DNA of 64,000 bases, taken from the NCBI RefSeq assembly GCF_023716465.1, contig NZ_CP092415.1, forward strand, positions 62,001 to 126,000, written 5' to 3'. The notes under the pieces were generated by a model. The model was not told where the DNA came from, searched no databases, and saw only the letters and a program-made list of their open reading frames with translations. The translations under genes were made by a program, and so were the position numbers. Source of the stretch: Flagellimonas marinaquae. GTDB lineage: Bacteria; Bacteroidota; Bacteroidia; Flavobacteriales; Flavobacteriaceae. This document shows, in pieces, positions 44,942 through 53,109 of the stretch; the first letter of the stretch is position 1; every line of letters begins with the position of its first letter.

Positions 44942-45922
44942 CTAAAACCATTTTTTTCGTTTAAAAATTATGATGGTGACCAATACAACGATCAGCATAA
45001 CCCCCAACAAAATAAAGTACCCATTGGCAAGCCGAAGTTCTGGCATGTTATCAAAATTCATCCCATAAATGCCCGCCAAAAATGTGAGTGGAATAAAAAC
45101 CACAGAGAAAATGGTCAAGGTTTTCATTACTTCGTTCAAACGGTGGCCCTGCATACTAAAAAAAAGATTTATCTGGCTCTCAAGTTCCATTATATCCGAA
45201 TCGATGTCCATGATCAGCCCACTGATCTGCTCTCGAAGTTCACTAAAATATTTGGTCTGAAATCCTTTTACCTCTACCCTCTCCAGTTTAATAATTATGT
45301 CCCTAAGGCCGTGAGACGCTTTTTTAAAATCTTGAATAATAGCTTTTTTTTGTTCTACCTCAAACATAAATTCCGGTGTTGGTTCCTGTTTTACGATGGC
45401 TTCCAACGCATTTTCCATCAGTACGGTCTCTTCATACTTTTCCTTATAGTTCGCTATCAAGGTTTCCAGTATAAAAAACAAAAGATAATCTGCTCGTTTT
45501 TTACGGATAATGCCCTTATTTTCAAATATACGTTGCCTGATCCAATCAAAATGATCTCCCCATTTTTCCTGTATGCACCACACAAAATCCTTGGATACCA
45601 CAAAGTACATTTGTTCGGATTCCATACTATCGTGTTCGGTTTTTAGGATTCTGGCCGCAATGAACAATTGGTCTTCCAGCTCAATGACCTTGTTCCCCAT
45701 TTTCTGGTTCAACAGAAGGCGTAACAAGAAATCATCGAGATTGTTCCCGTTTACCATCTGGCGGAATTCATCCATATACTGCAAACCGTAAGTATTTATC
45801 CAAGTTATAGACTTATCTCCCTTGGATAGCACTGAATCATCGGTGATCGTAAATTTTCTGTTGTAGTAATTGTCCGGTGAGTAATTTATTACCCATGAAT
45901 TTTCTTCAAAATCTGTTTTCAT
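44942..45922 (-). CDS. CorA-type magnesium/divalent-cation channel
   Basis: The 326-residue protein has a long cytoplasmic N-terminal domain with a helical stalk (about 200-262). Two C-terminal transmembrane helices flank the essential loop motif YGMNF (residue about 290), followed by a basic tail IIFKRKKWF. This is the CorA pore signature. It transports Mg2+ or related cations across the inner membrane. Divergent from a small MscS channel gene 70 bp away. Confidence 0.9.
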   Translation of the reverse strand: MKTDFEENSWVINYSPDNYYNRKFTITDDSVLSKGDKSITWINTYGLQYMDEFRQMVNGNNLDDFLLRLLLNQKMGNKVIELEDQLFIAARILKTEHDSMESEQMYFVVSKDFVWCIQEKWGDHFDWIRQRIFENKGIIRKKRADYLLFFILETLIANYKEKYEETVLMENALEAIVKQEPTPEFMFEVEQKKAIIQDFKKASHGLRDIIIKLERVEVKGFQTKYFSELREQISGLIMDIDSDIMELESQINLFFSMQGHRLNEVMKTLTIFSVVFIPLTFLAGIYGMNFDNMPELRLANGYFILLGVMLIVVLVTIIIFKRKKWF

Positions 45923-45992
45923 GGCATATAAAGTGAAAAGGTTTATTCGTAGTTTAGATCCTTAAGTTAATTCAAATTTGCAAAGTACCACC

Positions 45993-46532
45993 ATGATTGA
46001 TACAATGACTTTTAAAACCGATTTTCTATACACCATAATTCTGCTCGTTATTGTGTTCTCGCTCCATTATTTGAACAAAAATGCCATTAGGCGGTTTGGA
46101 CGTTCGAGTTCGATAGACATGAACAGTAGGAAAGTTATTTTCTACCTCAACAATATTCTGTTCTTTATTTTGGCCTTTCTCGGACTATCGTTTATCTGGG
46201 GGGTCAATCTGGAAGACATCTCATTGTTTCTCTCGTCCGTGTTGGCAATTTTAGGTGTGGGATTTGTGGCTCAATGGTCCATACTCTCCAATTTAACGGC
46301 CAGCGTAATCCTGTTTTTTAGCCATCCTCTGCGTTTAGGCGATAGAATTCGTGTAATGGACAAGGACTTTGATTGGACCGGAAAGGTAGAGGACATTAGT
46401 GGGTTTTATCTTTTTATGCGGACCGATGATGGTAAACAAATCACCATTCCAACCAATTTGGTCATTCAAAAAGGTATCGAGATACTGCATGAAGAGGTTG
46501 CCGAAACCAAAGAAATAGTGCCGAAAGAATAA
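45993..46532 (+). CDS. Small MscS-type mechanosensitive channel
   Basis: Starting at ATG 45993 the protein has 179 residues; a TTG five codons upstream is also possible. Three hydrophobic helices occur at about 9-28, 46-66 and 73-100, the last with the Gly/Ala-rich pattern AILGVGFVAQWSILSNLTASVIL of the MscS pore helix TM3. A short beta domain follows (GDRIRVMDKDFDWTGKVEDISGFYLFMRT). The protein is short, lacking most of the cytoplasmic cage of E. coli MscS. Probably an osmotic release valve. Confidence 0.85.
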   Translation: MIDTMTFKTDFLYTIILLVIVFSLHYLNKNAIRRFGRSSSIDMNSRKVIFYLNNILFFILAFLGLSFIWGVNLEDISLFLSSVLAILGVGFVAQWSILSNLTASVILFFSHPLRLGDRIRVMDKDFDWTGKVEDISGFYLFMRTDDGKQITIPTNLVIQKGIEILHEEVAETKEIVPKE

Positions 46533-46536
46533 AAAG

Positions 46537-46559
46537 CGCCACGGCTTAATGCCGCGGCG
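46537..46559 (+). terminator. GC-rich hairpin after the MscS gene
   Basis: CGCC-A-CGGC and GCCG-C-GGCG form a stem with one mismatch and a TTAAT loop. There is no strong T run behind it, so the terminator role is uncertain. Confidence 0.4.
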
Positions 46560-46625
46560 TACCTAAAAACAACAACCAAGCCGAGATCGTAACGATCTGC
46601 AACCTTGCTCTTTGCAGGATAAAAA

Positions 46626-47915
46626 TTAAAGACCAGCTATCTGAGCTTCTTTTATGGGACCAAGCTCATATGCCGCTTCCAACAATTCCTGTTTTAGTTC
46701 TCTCACTTTTTCCATCAGCCCATTTGCTTTATAGACTTCAGCGGCTTGATGAAGAATGGCTGGCTCAAAAGTGGCGCCCATTACATGCTTTTCTACCAGC
46801 TCCAAGGCTTTTTTCTTTTCTCCCATGTGCAATAAACTGTAGGCCAGCCAACCATAAGATTCTGGCGTAGGCCTGTTGTTCACCTCTTCCTGAGCAAGTT
46901 TATAGGCTTTTTGCTCCACATCCATCTCCAACAAAAAATCTAAATTGTAGGCATTGTACATATCGCCATATTGAGGATTGTTTCCGACTATTTTGTAATA
47001 ATCATCCAAGGCTTGCACCCGAAGCATATCGTTGTTCATAAAATCGGCAATCTCGGCCTTCAGTAAATAATATTCAGGGGATTGGTTCTTTTGCATTATG
47101 GAATCCAGAATGCGCAGGGCTTCCCTACCATTTCTTTCATGGGAGTAAACAATCCATGCAATACTTTTTTTTGCATACGCATTCTGGGGATCAATGTGCA
47201 ATGCACGTAGATAACGGTTATAGGACTCCTCGATTCTTCCAGCATGACCGTAAAAGTCACCCAAGTTGGTATAGGACCACAATAGTAATCCTTTGTTTTT
47301 GGAGGATTCTGCTCGGGCTGTGGCCTTTTCCATAAACTGGATCGCAATATCCAAATCTCCTTTGTAATCGTTCCATTTGGCCACTCGTATCAGATAACCA
47401 AAGTCGGACATATTCTGAATGCTATCCAAGTATTGATTGGCGAGATCATAATTCCCCAATTCCATATGAAGATCAAATAGAAGGCTTTGGGTCTCATTTA
47501 CACCACTACCAAAGCTCTGGGCTTTTTCCGCTAACTCCAGGGCCTCCCTAAACCGGTGCTGCGAGATGTAATTTCTGGCCAACGCCCGGAGGTATCCCGC
47601 CTTACCAACGGCAGCAATTTCCACTGCCTTTTTTAGGGATCGTTCCGCGTCCTTTAAATACTGAATATTACCAGTCCCACTAAAAAATCGGTTATACTCA
47701 CTTGCCACGTTCCCCAAACTGAGCAATTGTACACTATCCGATTTAATTTTATCGTCCCAAAGCTGAAAGTACTTTGAGGTAGCCTTAGCAGGTGCAGCGG
47801 CCAGATATATATCATAATCCTGCCTATTGGTCTTGAATTCTGTTTCTTGTTGCTGACATGATACCAAAAACAGTATCATCGGCATTAAAATGGTGTGAAA
47901 TTTTATTGTTTTCAT
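46626..47915 (-). CDS. Tetratricopeptide-repeat lipoprotein
   Basis: The 429-residue protein has a lipoprotein signal with lipobox LVSC (Cys near 20). Helical TPR-like repeats run through most of the length (e.g. YLRALARNYISQHRFREALELAEKA, LLLWSYTNLGDFYGHAGRIEESYNRYLRALHIDPQNAYA, SYGWLAYSLLHMGEKKKALEL). It likely scaffolds protein contacts at the membrane. It is third in a row after two DUF4331 genes (70 bp gap) and may be co-transcribed with them. Confidence 0.82.
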   Translation of the reverse strand: MKTIKFHTILMPMILFLVSCQQQETEFKTNRQDYDIYLAAAPAKATSKYFQLWDDKIKSDSVQLLSLGNVASEYNRFFSGTGNIQYLKDAERSLKKAVEIAAVGKAGYLRALARNYISQHRFREALELAEKAQSFGSGVNETQSLLFDLHMELGNYDLANQYLDSIQNMSDFGYLIRVAKWNDYKGDLDIAIQFMEKATARAESSKNKGLLLWSYTNLGDFYGHAGRIEESYNRYLRALHIDPQNAYAKKSIAWIVYSHERNGREALRILDSIMQKNQSPEYYLLKAEIADFMNNDMLRVQALDDYYKIVGNNPQYGDMYNAYNLDFLLEMDVEQKAYKLAQEEVNNRPTPESYGWLAYSLLHMGEKKKALELVEKHVMGATFEPAILHQAAEVYKANGLMEKVRELKQELLEAAYELGPIKEAQIAGL

Positions 47916-47985
47916 CTTATTGTTGTTGTTTTTATTACAAAAGGGAGAAGAAAGAACTTTCCCCTCCCCTTCTCTTTCATAGCAA

Positions 47986-48702
47986 TTATTCTGGTGCTCC
48001 CAAATAAGGAAAGGTATTCGATATACTAGCTGTTAGCCCCACACCGTCCGAAGTCAGTCTTGGCAAATCTGCCATTCCATCATTATCCAAATCCTGTCCG
48101 CTAAAGCGGTCACCTTGCATTCCTCCGAAAAATAAGATCAGGGACACATCAATAATGTCGTCGTTTGGATGTCTCCCTGTAAGGGCTACCTCATCACCGT
48201 CCGGTACCAAAATGCTTCCATCGTTATCCAGATCTGTACCGGGGTTAAAATAGGTTGTGGGCAAATCTGGAGCGACCTCCAAAACATCTGCCGACAAGAC
48301 AGTGGTCAACGTTGCAGCGTCCAGTCCCAAAATATTGTTTTCGTAATCCACATCGGCAGGGTCCAATCCCAGTTTAAGGGCGTATACATCATGATATTGC
48401 TCCAATCGGGCCTGAAATCCTGCCTGGAAGGCAGCAGTCATCTCAGAAGGGACCGTGATGTTATGGGCATCCTTTACACTTGGCTCGCCTTCCGTGTCAA
48501 AACTTAGCGTGGTATTGATTCCTGGGCGGCCAATATGGTCCACCTGTGCAAATGTCCCCGCAAAGTCAACACTGTCCATATTGTCATCATCCATCATAAG
48601 GTCGTCGTCCATGTAGGTTCCGTTGTCATCATTGTTACAGCCGATAACCAGGCAAAGGCTCAGCAAAAGAGTTGTGATATAGAAAGATTGTCTTAGTCTC
48701 AT
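47986..48702 (-). CDS. DUF4331-type lipoprotein, C-terminal half equivalent
   Basis: The 238-residue protein has a lipoprotein signal ending LVIGC and a very acidic linker (many Asp and Met, residues about 22-45). The mature part corresponds to the second half of usual DUF4331 proteins: QVDHIGRPGINTTLSF, a KDAHNITVPSE segment, TGRHPNDDIIDVSLILFFGG near the end, and Asp-rich DLDNDGS/DLDNDGM loops that look calcium-binding. It follows the N-half gene after 19 bp. The acidic residues behind the Cys (CNNDDNG) suggest surface export. Confidence 0.78.
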   Translation of the reverse strand: MRLRQSFYITTLLLSLCLVIGCNNDDNGTYMDDDLMMDDDNMDSVDFAGTFAQVDHIGRPGINTTLSFDTEGEPSVKDAHNITVPSEMTAAFQAGFQARLEQYHDVYALKLGLDPADVDYENNILGLDAATLTTVLSADVLEVAPDLPTTYFNPGTDLDNDGSILVPDGDEVALTGRHPNDDIIDVSLILFFGGMQGDRFSGQDLDNDGMADLPRLTSDGVGLTASISNTFPYLGAPE

Positions 48703-48721
48703 AGTACAGTTTTAAAGTTTC

Positions 48722-49414
48722 TTATTGTTTTCTGTTTGTGGTGACCCAAGTTTTATACACCAAAAGTCCCAAAGCATTGGTTGCTGTTGGCGTGCCCAAC
48801 ATGCTATTGGGAATTTCCACAATGATGGACATCGTATTGGCGCCATCAAAGGTGTCGGCAGCCTCCTCTGGAGGTAAAAATCCGTTCGGAGCAGAATCCA
48901 GTTCTGGAGAAATCACCGCATTAAATTGGAAGAAATCGAAAAAGAAAGGGTCTTGTCTTGGTCCTGCGAAAAGGGAAACACCATCCGAGGTAGTCTCCAC
49001 AATGGCAGTGCTCGAAGAAATTTCCACGTCTCCCAATGCGGCATCGGTGTACACTTCACTATTCAATCCGGTTTGTGCAGGTGCGGTAGGACCAAAAAAA
49101 TACATTCTCCCATCACGCGCAATGGCCTGAATAACCTGATCTTCCACAAGGTCACCATCCAAATCAATATTGATTTCAGTAAGTACGTTCTCATCAAATG
49201 TTCCGTAAGCTAAATCGGGGAGTACATTGGATTGCAAATCCACCACAAAAACGGTGTTATCAGAACCCTCGTTTGGTTCAAAAGCATAAAAATCGGCAAT
49301 ATCCGCACTGGTTCCTGCAGATGAAGGTGCGTCAATATGGTCCGCGGAAATCAAGATAGTTGCAGCGGTTACCAAGACACCTAGGCCAAATAGCCATTTC
49401 ATTGTTTTTTTCAT
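48722..49414 (-). CDS. DUF4331-type exported protein, N-terminal half equivalent
   Basis: The 230-residue protein has a signal peptide followed by ADHIDAPSSAGTSADIADFYAF, the usual beginning of DUF4331 domains. A NTVFVVDLQSN strand and a DLDGDLVEDQ loop follow. It ends where the second half of the domain would begin, and that half is encoded by the next gene. Function of DUF4331 unknown. First gene of the DUF4331-DUF4331-TPR group. Confidence 0.78.
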   Translation of the reverse strand: MKKTMKWLFGLGVLVTAATILISADHIDAPSSAGTSADIADFYAFEPNEGSDNTVFVVDLQSNVLPDLAYGTFDENVLTEINIDLDGDLVEDQVIQAIARDGRMYFFGPTAPAQTGLNSEVYTDAALGDVEISSSTAIVETTSDGVSLFAGPRQDPFFFDFFQFNAVISPELDSAPNGFLPPEEAADTFDGANTMSIIVEIPNSMLGTPTATNALGLLVYKTWVTTNRKQ

Positions 49415-49580
49415 GTTACTTGTTTTTTAAGTTACGTTCAACCCTACTTACGGAACCTTGCGGGAAGCGGTTTGGTTTTAAAATGTTAAAATCATCTTAA
49501 CCGTATTTTAGCGATGAGATGCCCTTACCATAAACCAAAGTCGTGGAAATTGTTTTACTTTGACCTCTTAATTCAGTTAC

Positions 49581-50771
49581 ATGAACCCTTCTGCATCCGG
49601 ATGGATCAATAAGTTCGGCCACCTTGTTAATCAAGAGTCTTCTCTCTTTGAAGACTTTGACAGTATGTACCAAGAACTAAAGACAAATGGGTTCGTTTAT
49701 GGCGTTCACTTGGACATACCCTCCTTTATTGAAGTGGAACACACTTTAACAGAAGACGAAATTGCCAAGATCAATCTCCTTTCCGCTCTATATTTTACCT
49801 ATACTTTTGAGGTGGGAAAGAACGATTTTGAAGCCTTCGTGGAAAAAGTATTCGAGTATTATCAATCCCTTAATGTTAGCCGTGTATCCTATCTAAACAA
49901 AATATTTAGTGGTTCCAAAACAGAATCCCAACTGGAAAAACTGATCGATTCCAGAATTTATTTGAGCGATAATACCTTTAGCCGGGCATTTGGCAATAGC
50001 CTAACCAATTCTTTGCTCTATGTGGATATACTAATTTTTATGGTATACCTTCGTGGGAACAATAATGTTATGGAGCATGCCCAACTTTTGGAGTACGTTA
50101 CCATCAACATTGTGTACCATGCACTAAACGCCAAAGAAACCCACGAGTCCGATGCAAAACTGATACAATTATTGGGTTCTTCCTTAACCTATGTTGATCT
50201 GGACGAGGCAAAATATGATGGTGATTACACCGATTTACTGTCCCGAAATTTTACTGAGAACGAGAGAGATTATTTCTTGGATATGGCCTGCTTGACCATC
50301 TGGGAAGACAAGACTTTGGACTATACTGAAACCGACTATATTTTTGGGTTGGGGAAGGACTTGAAAAAGACTAAAAAAGAGATAGAATCCGAGCTGAAAT
50401 TTGTGAAGAATTTCTTTGAGGAAAACAAGGAAAAAATAGCCTACTTGAACAACAAAAATTTAGCTGTTCAATTCTATGATGGGATGTCCAAAAATGTCAC
50501 CAAACTAATCCTGAGAAATAGCAAAAGATTAAAAAAAGAACTTACTGAAAGTCGGGAATTGGTCTCCCTTTTATCCAAGTCGACCATTAAAGATCTAAGC
50601 CCGGAAGAAAAGAAAAAAGTGCAGAACCAATTGTTGGATATTTTTAAGAGCATACCCTCATTGGCCATTTTTATGTTGCCCGGCGGGGCGGTACTTTTAC
50701 CAATTTTCATTAAATTGATTCCCAAACTGCTGCCTTCGGCCTTCGACGATAATCGGATTGAGGAAAAATAG
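49581..50771 (+). CDS. LETM1-related protein
   Basis: The 396-residue, mostly helical, soluble-looking protein has a C-terminal hydrophobic segment. Residues about 335-390 (LSKSTIKDLSPEEKKKVQNQ ... IPSLAIFMLPGGAVLLPIFIKLIPKLLPSAF) match the core of the LETM1 ribosome-binding-like domain in style. In flavobacteria such proteins are named 'LETM1-related biofilm-associated protein'. The remaining 330 residues have no motif I recognise. LETM1 in mitochondria is involved in K+/H+ or Ca2+/H+ exchange; whether this applies here is unknown. Transcribed alone. Confidence 0.78.
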   Translation: MNPSASGWINKFGHLVNQESSLFEDFDSMYQELKTNGFVYGVHLDIPSFIEVEHTLTEDEIAKINLLSALYFTYTFEVGKNDFEAFVEKVFEYYQSLNVSRVSYLNKIFSGSKTESQLEKLIDSRIYLSDNTFSRAFGNSLTNSLLYVDILIFMVYLRGNNNVMEHAQLLEYVTINIVYHALNAKETHESDAKLIQLLGSSLTYVDLDEAKYDGDYTDLLSRNFTENERDYFLDMACLTIWEDKTLDYTETDYIFGLGKDLKKTKKEIESELKFVKNFFEENKEKIAYLNNKNLAVQFYDGMSKNVTKLILRNSKRLKKELTESRELVSLLSKSTIKDLSPEEKKKVQNQLLDIFKSIPSLAIFMLPGGAVLLPIFIKLIPKLLPSAFDDNRIEEK

Positions 50772-50861
50772 ATCGCATGGGTCAAAAAAGGCACTATAAG
50801 AAAAATTTATAATTTATTTTTATTCATATTAAACATATGAAATCCAGATTATTAAGACTCT

Positions 50862-51617
50862 TTACTCCAACCATAGCTTGAAGTCTCTTACTCTTTCCCT
50901 ACTTACAATAATTTCGTGCTCATTAAAATGGTTGAGCTTAATTTGAAGCCTTGAATTGGTGTATGAAATAATGTCTGCTATATGGTTGATGTTCACGTAG
51001 AACTTTCGGCTCACCCTAAAAAAAGTATGTGGTTCCAACTCCTCCTCCAATTGCTCCAGGGTAGTATCCAGCAAATAATTTCTACCGTCCGAAGTCGCCG
51101 CATAGGTACCTTTGTTCTCACTATAAAAACATTCTACTTCGTCCGCATTTATAATTTTTAAGTGCTGTCCCACCTTGGCCGTAAAACGTTTTTTGTACTC
51201 ACGTTCCAAAGGGTTTATCAAGAGCTTTTTTATGTCGTTAAAATCGACCGGGATTTTTCGGTTTTCCGGCTTAAAATCCCTGTACTTTTTAACCGCACTT
51301 TCCAACTCTTCCTCATCAATAGGTTTTAGTAAATAATCAATGCTGTTCAACTTAAAAGCCTGTAGTGCATATTCATCATAAGCAGTGGTGAAAATTATGG
51401 CACTTTTTACCTCGACCACATCAAAAATTTCGAAGGAAAGACCATCTGATAATTGGATATCCAGAAAGATCAGATCGGGATGTGGATTATCTTGAAACCA
51501 AACAATGGAATCTTCCACCGAATGCAACATGGTGGAAACATCAATTTCCAATTCTGAAAGCAATCTGGATAATCGTCTTGCCGCTGGTTTTTCGTCTTCG
51601 ATTATTAGGACATTCAT
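50862..51617 (-). CDS. LytTR-family response regulator
   Basis: The 251-residue protein has a receiver domain (1-115) with the acidic pair EDE at 7-9, phosphoacceptor Asp in PDLIFLDIQLSDG (about residue 57) and KPIDEEE. A LytTR DNA-binding domain follows (about 145-250: LKIINADEVECFYSENKGTYA, FFRVSRKFYVNINHIADI). Such regulators bind direct repeats of about 9 bp spaced by 12-13 bp, and candidate sites are listed below. Its cognate kinase is the LytS-type protein at 53110-54438, separated from it by four 2TM genes in the same orientation. Confidence 0.93.
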   Translation of the reverse strand: MNVLIIEDEKPAARRLSRLLSELEIDVSTMLHSVEDSIVWFQDNPHPDLIFLDIQLSDGLSFEIFDVVEVKSAIIFTTAYDEYALQAFKLNSIDYLLKPIDEEELESAVKKYRDFKPENRKIPVDFNDIKKLLINPLEREYKKRFTAKVGQHLKIINADEVECFYSENKGTYAATSDGRNYLLDTTLEQLEEELEPHTFFRVSRKFYVNINHIADIISYTNSRLQIKLNHFNEHEIIVSRERVRDFKLWLE

Positions 51618-51674
51618 GTAATTTTGGTTGTATTTGGTTATGCTGGTCTTCTTTTATTTAAGAATTTAGATCTA

Positions 51675-52001
51675 TCAATAATCATTGGTTTCATCCTCTT
51701 CCATATATTTTTGGATCTGGCGTTCTTCCCATTTTTTAAAGAAAGTGATTTTATGCCTAAAAATAATCAAAGTATGTACAAGCAATATCACTCCCCAAAT
51801 CAAAATATTGGCATTTACCCATTCGTAATAATATGATTCTTTTGGAAATGCCACTGGTAAAAGTGAATTGAGCACCCCTGTTCTTAACAATACCAGAATA
51901 CCGTTTACGATCACAAAGATCATAATATGCCTGTAATATCCTTTCAGTTCTTTAACCCGTTTTTTGGCCGCCTCCAAAGAAATGTTTTTGTTCTCCATCA
52001 C
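51675..52001 (-). CDS. 2TM-domain membrane protein (array copy 4)
   Basis: This 108-residue protein has a helical charged N-terminus (AAKKRVKELKGYYRHI), two transmembrane helices (about 25-42 and 64-85) and a C-terminal KKWEERQIQKYMEED. The WExRxIxxxM tail is shared by all 2TM copies in this locus. This copy is the most divergent: it lacks the usual NPxxG before the tail and has a longer interhelix loop. Function of 2TM unknown. It lies 2 bp downstream of copy 3. Confidence 0.85.
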   Translation of the reverse strand: MMENKNISLEAAKKRVKELKGYYRHIMIFVIVNGILVLLRTGVLNSLLPVAFPKESYYYEWVNANILIWGVILLVHTLIIFRHKITFFKKWEERQIQKYMEEDETNDY

Positions 52002-52003
52002 GC

Positions 52004-52321
52004 TTACTTATATTTTTTCATTTCCTCTTTGTCCTCGTCCATGTACTTTTGTATTTGGCGCTGTTCCCAATCCCTGCCCAAAAATGGGTTTACACCAAAT
52101 GTCTTGGATGCGTGGAACATTAACCCTATGCCCCAGGCCACTAAAGTGATGAAATGTTCCCACTGCCAAAAATTGTCTGTTCTCACGTAAATATTGATCA
52201 AAATAAAAGTATTGATCACTATATATATTGCAGAATGGATATAGAAGCCTTTGATCTCCTCTACCCGTTTTTTTGCTCTATTATATTTTTCTTTATTAAA
52301 GTTTTCCACGATTATTTCCAT
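52004..52321 (-). CDS. 2TM-domain membrane protein (array copy 3)
   Basis: The 105-residue protein has RAKKRVEEIKGFYIHSAIY, two hydrophobic helices, WGIGLMFHASKTFGVNPFLG and the tail WEQRQIQKYMDEDKEEM. It overlaps the end of copy 2 by 10 bp, evidence for translational coupling within the array. Confidence 0.88.
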   Translation of the reverse strand: MEIIVENFNKEKYNRAKKRVEEIKGFYIHSAIYIVINTFILINIYVRTDNFWQWEHFITLVAWGIGLMFHASKTFGVNPFLGRDWEQRQIQKYMDEDKEEMKKYK

Positions 52322-52614
52322 TTATTGTTCTTTTCATCCTCCCGCATAAATTCCTCTATCTTACGCTTTTCCCATTGCTTGCCAAAAAATGGGTTTAGAT
52401 CAAAGGTCTTCAAGGCATGGAAAAGCAATCCGATTCCCCATCCAAATGCTGCCCATAGAAACCACATATACCCAAATCCGTTGGAAAAGTAATTGATCAA
52501 GGCCAATCCGGAAATTACCAGCACATAGGAAGTAAGGTTACCGTAGAACTTTTTAAGCTCGTCCACTCGTTCCCTTGCCCTAATGTATTTGTTTTCGTTA
52601 TCCATATTTTCCAT
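52312..52614 (-). CDS. 2TM-domain membrane protein (array copy 2)
   Basis: Start at 52614 (MENMDNENKYIRARERVDELKKFY) gives 100 residues; the frame is open to 52656, but the extra residues are unlike other copies. Two helices, then WGIGLLFHALKTFDLNPFFGK and the tail WEKRKIEEFMREDEKNN. Ends overlapping copy 3. Confidence 0.86.
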   Translation of the reverse strand: MENMDNENKYIRARERVDELKKFYGNLTSYVLVISGLALINYFSNGFGYMWFLWAAFGWGIGLLFHALKTFDLNPFFGKQWEKRKIEEFMREDEKNNKWK

Positions 52615-52658
52615 AGTTTTATAGTTTGATGTGGTGTTATAGTTAAAATTACGCATTC

Positions 52659-52937
52659 TTAAAATTCTTTGTTGTTCATAAACTCCTGAATCTTACGCTC
52701 TTCCCATTCCTTTCCCAAGATAGGGTTTCGTCCGTAAGCTGTAAGCCCCTGGAACAACAGTCCCAAGCCCCATCCTGCTGCGGGGAACAATGCCCACGGA
52801 ATATCGGTGGTCCTATAGTTAATGTACACCAATAAAGGTATAATTACACAATAAGAGATCAGGCTATAAAAGAATCCTTTGAGGTTCTCCACTCTTTCCT
52901 TTGCCCTGGAGTATCGGTCTTCTGTAAAATTTTTCAT
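52659..52937 (-). CDS. 2TM-domain membrane protein (array copy 1)
   Basis: Start at 52937 (MKNFTEDRYSRAKERVENLKGFFYS) gives 92 residues; the open frame to 52973 extends over promoter-like DNA. Helices, then WGLGLLFQGLTAYGRNPILGK and the tail WEERKIQEFMNNKEF. It is closest in sequence to the 2TM domain fused to the kinase. A candidate LytTR operator lies upstream at 53003-53032, so the four-gene array may have its own promoter. Confidence 0.87.
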   Translation of the reverse strand: MKNFTEDRYSRAKERVENLKGFFYSLISYCVIIPLLVYINYRTTDIPWALFPAAGWGLGLLFQGLTAYGRNPILGKEWEERKIQEFMNNKEF

Positions 52938-52973
52938 GACTGTTGTTTTTTGATTACAGTTCAAACTTCGCAA

Positions 52974-53109
52974 TAACCCATATCAAAAAGAAAAGTGAAT
53001 TCCCGAATTGTAATTTTATTGGGATGAATTGTGGTTCTGGCGCACAACTACTGTTTGGAATGAAGCTACGATGCATTAGAGCAACGGTATTGCATTGATT
53101 CTCAATTGA
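52974..53109 (-). other. Leader of the 2TM array
   Basis: The 136-bp gap between the kinase stop and the 2TM array contains the LytTR-type site and a GAAGTTTG -7-like box on the minus strand (52962-52969, partly inside the possible N-terminal extension of copy 1). Confidence 0.5.
53003..53032 (-). promoter_or_regulatory. Candidate LytTR operator upstream of the 2TM array
   Basis: On the minus strand, ACAATTCAT, a 12-nt spacer, then ACAATTCGG. Both half-sites fit the LytTR consensus [TA][AC][CA]GTTN[AG][TG] except for A instead of G at position 4. The 21-bp period puts the half-sites on the same face of DNA. The near edge is 66 nt from the start codon of 2TM copy 1. Confidence 0.72.
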
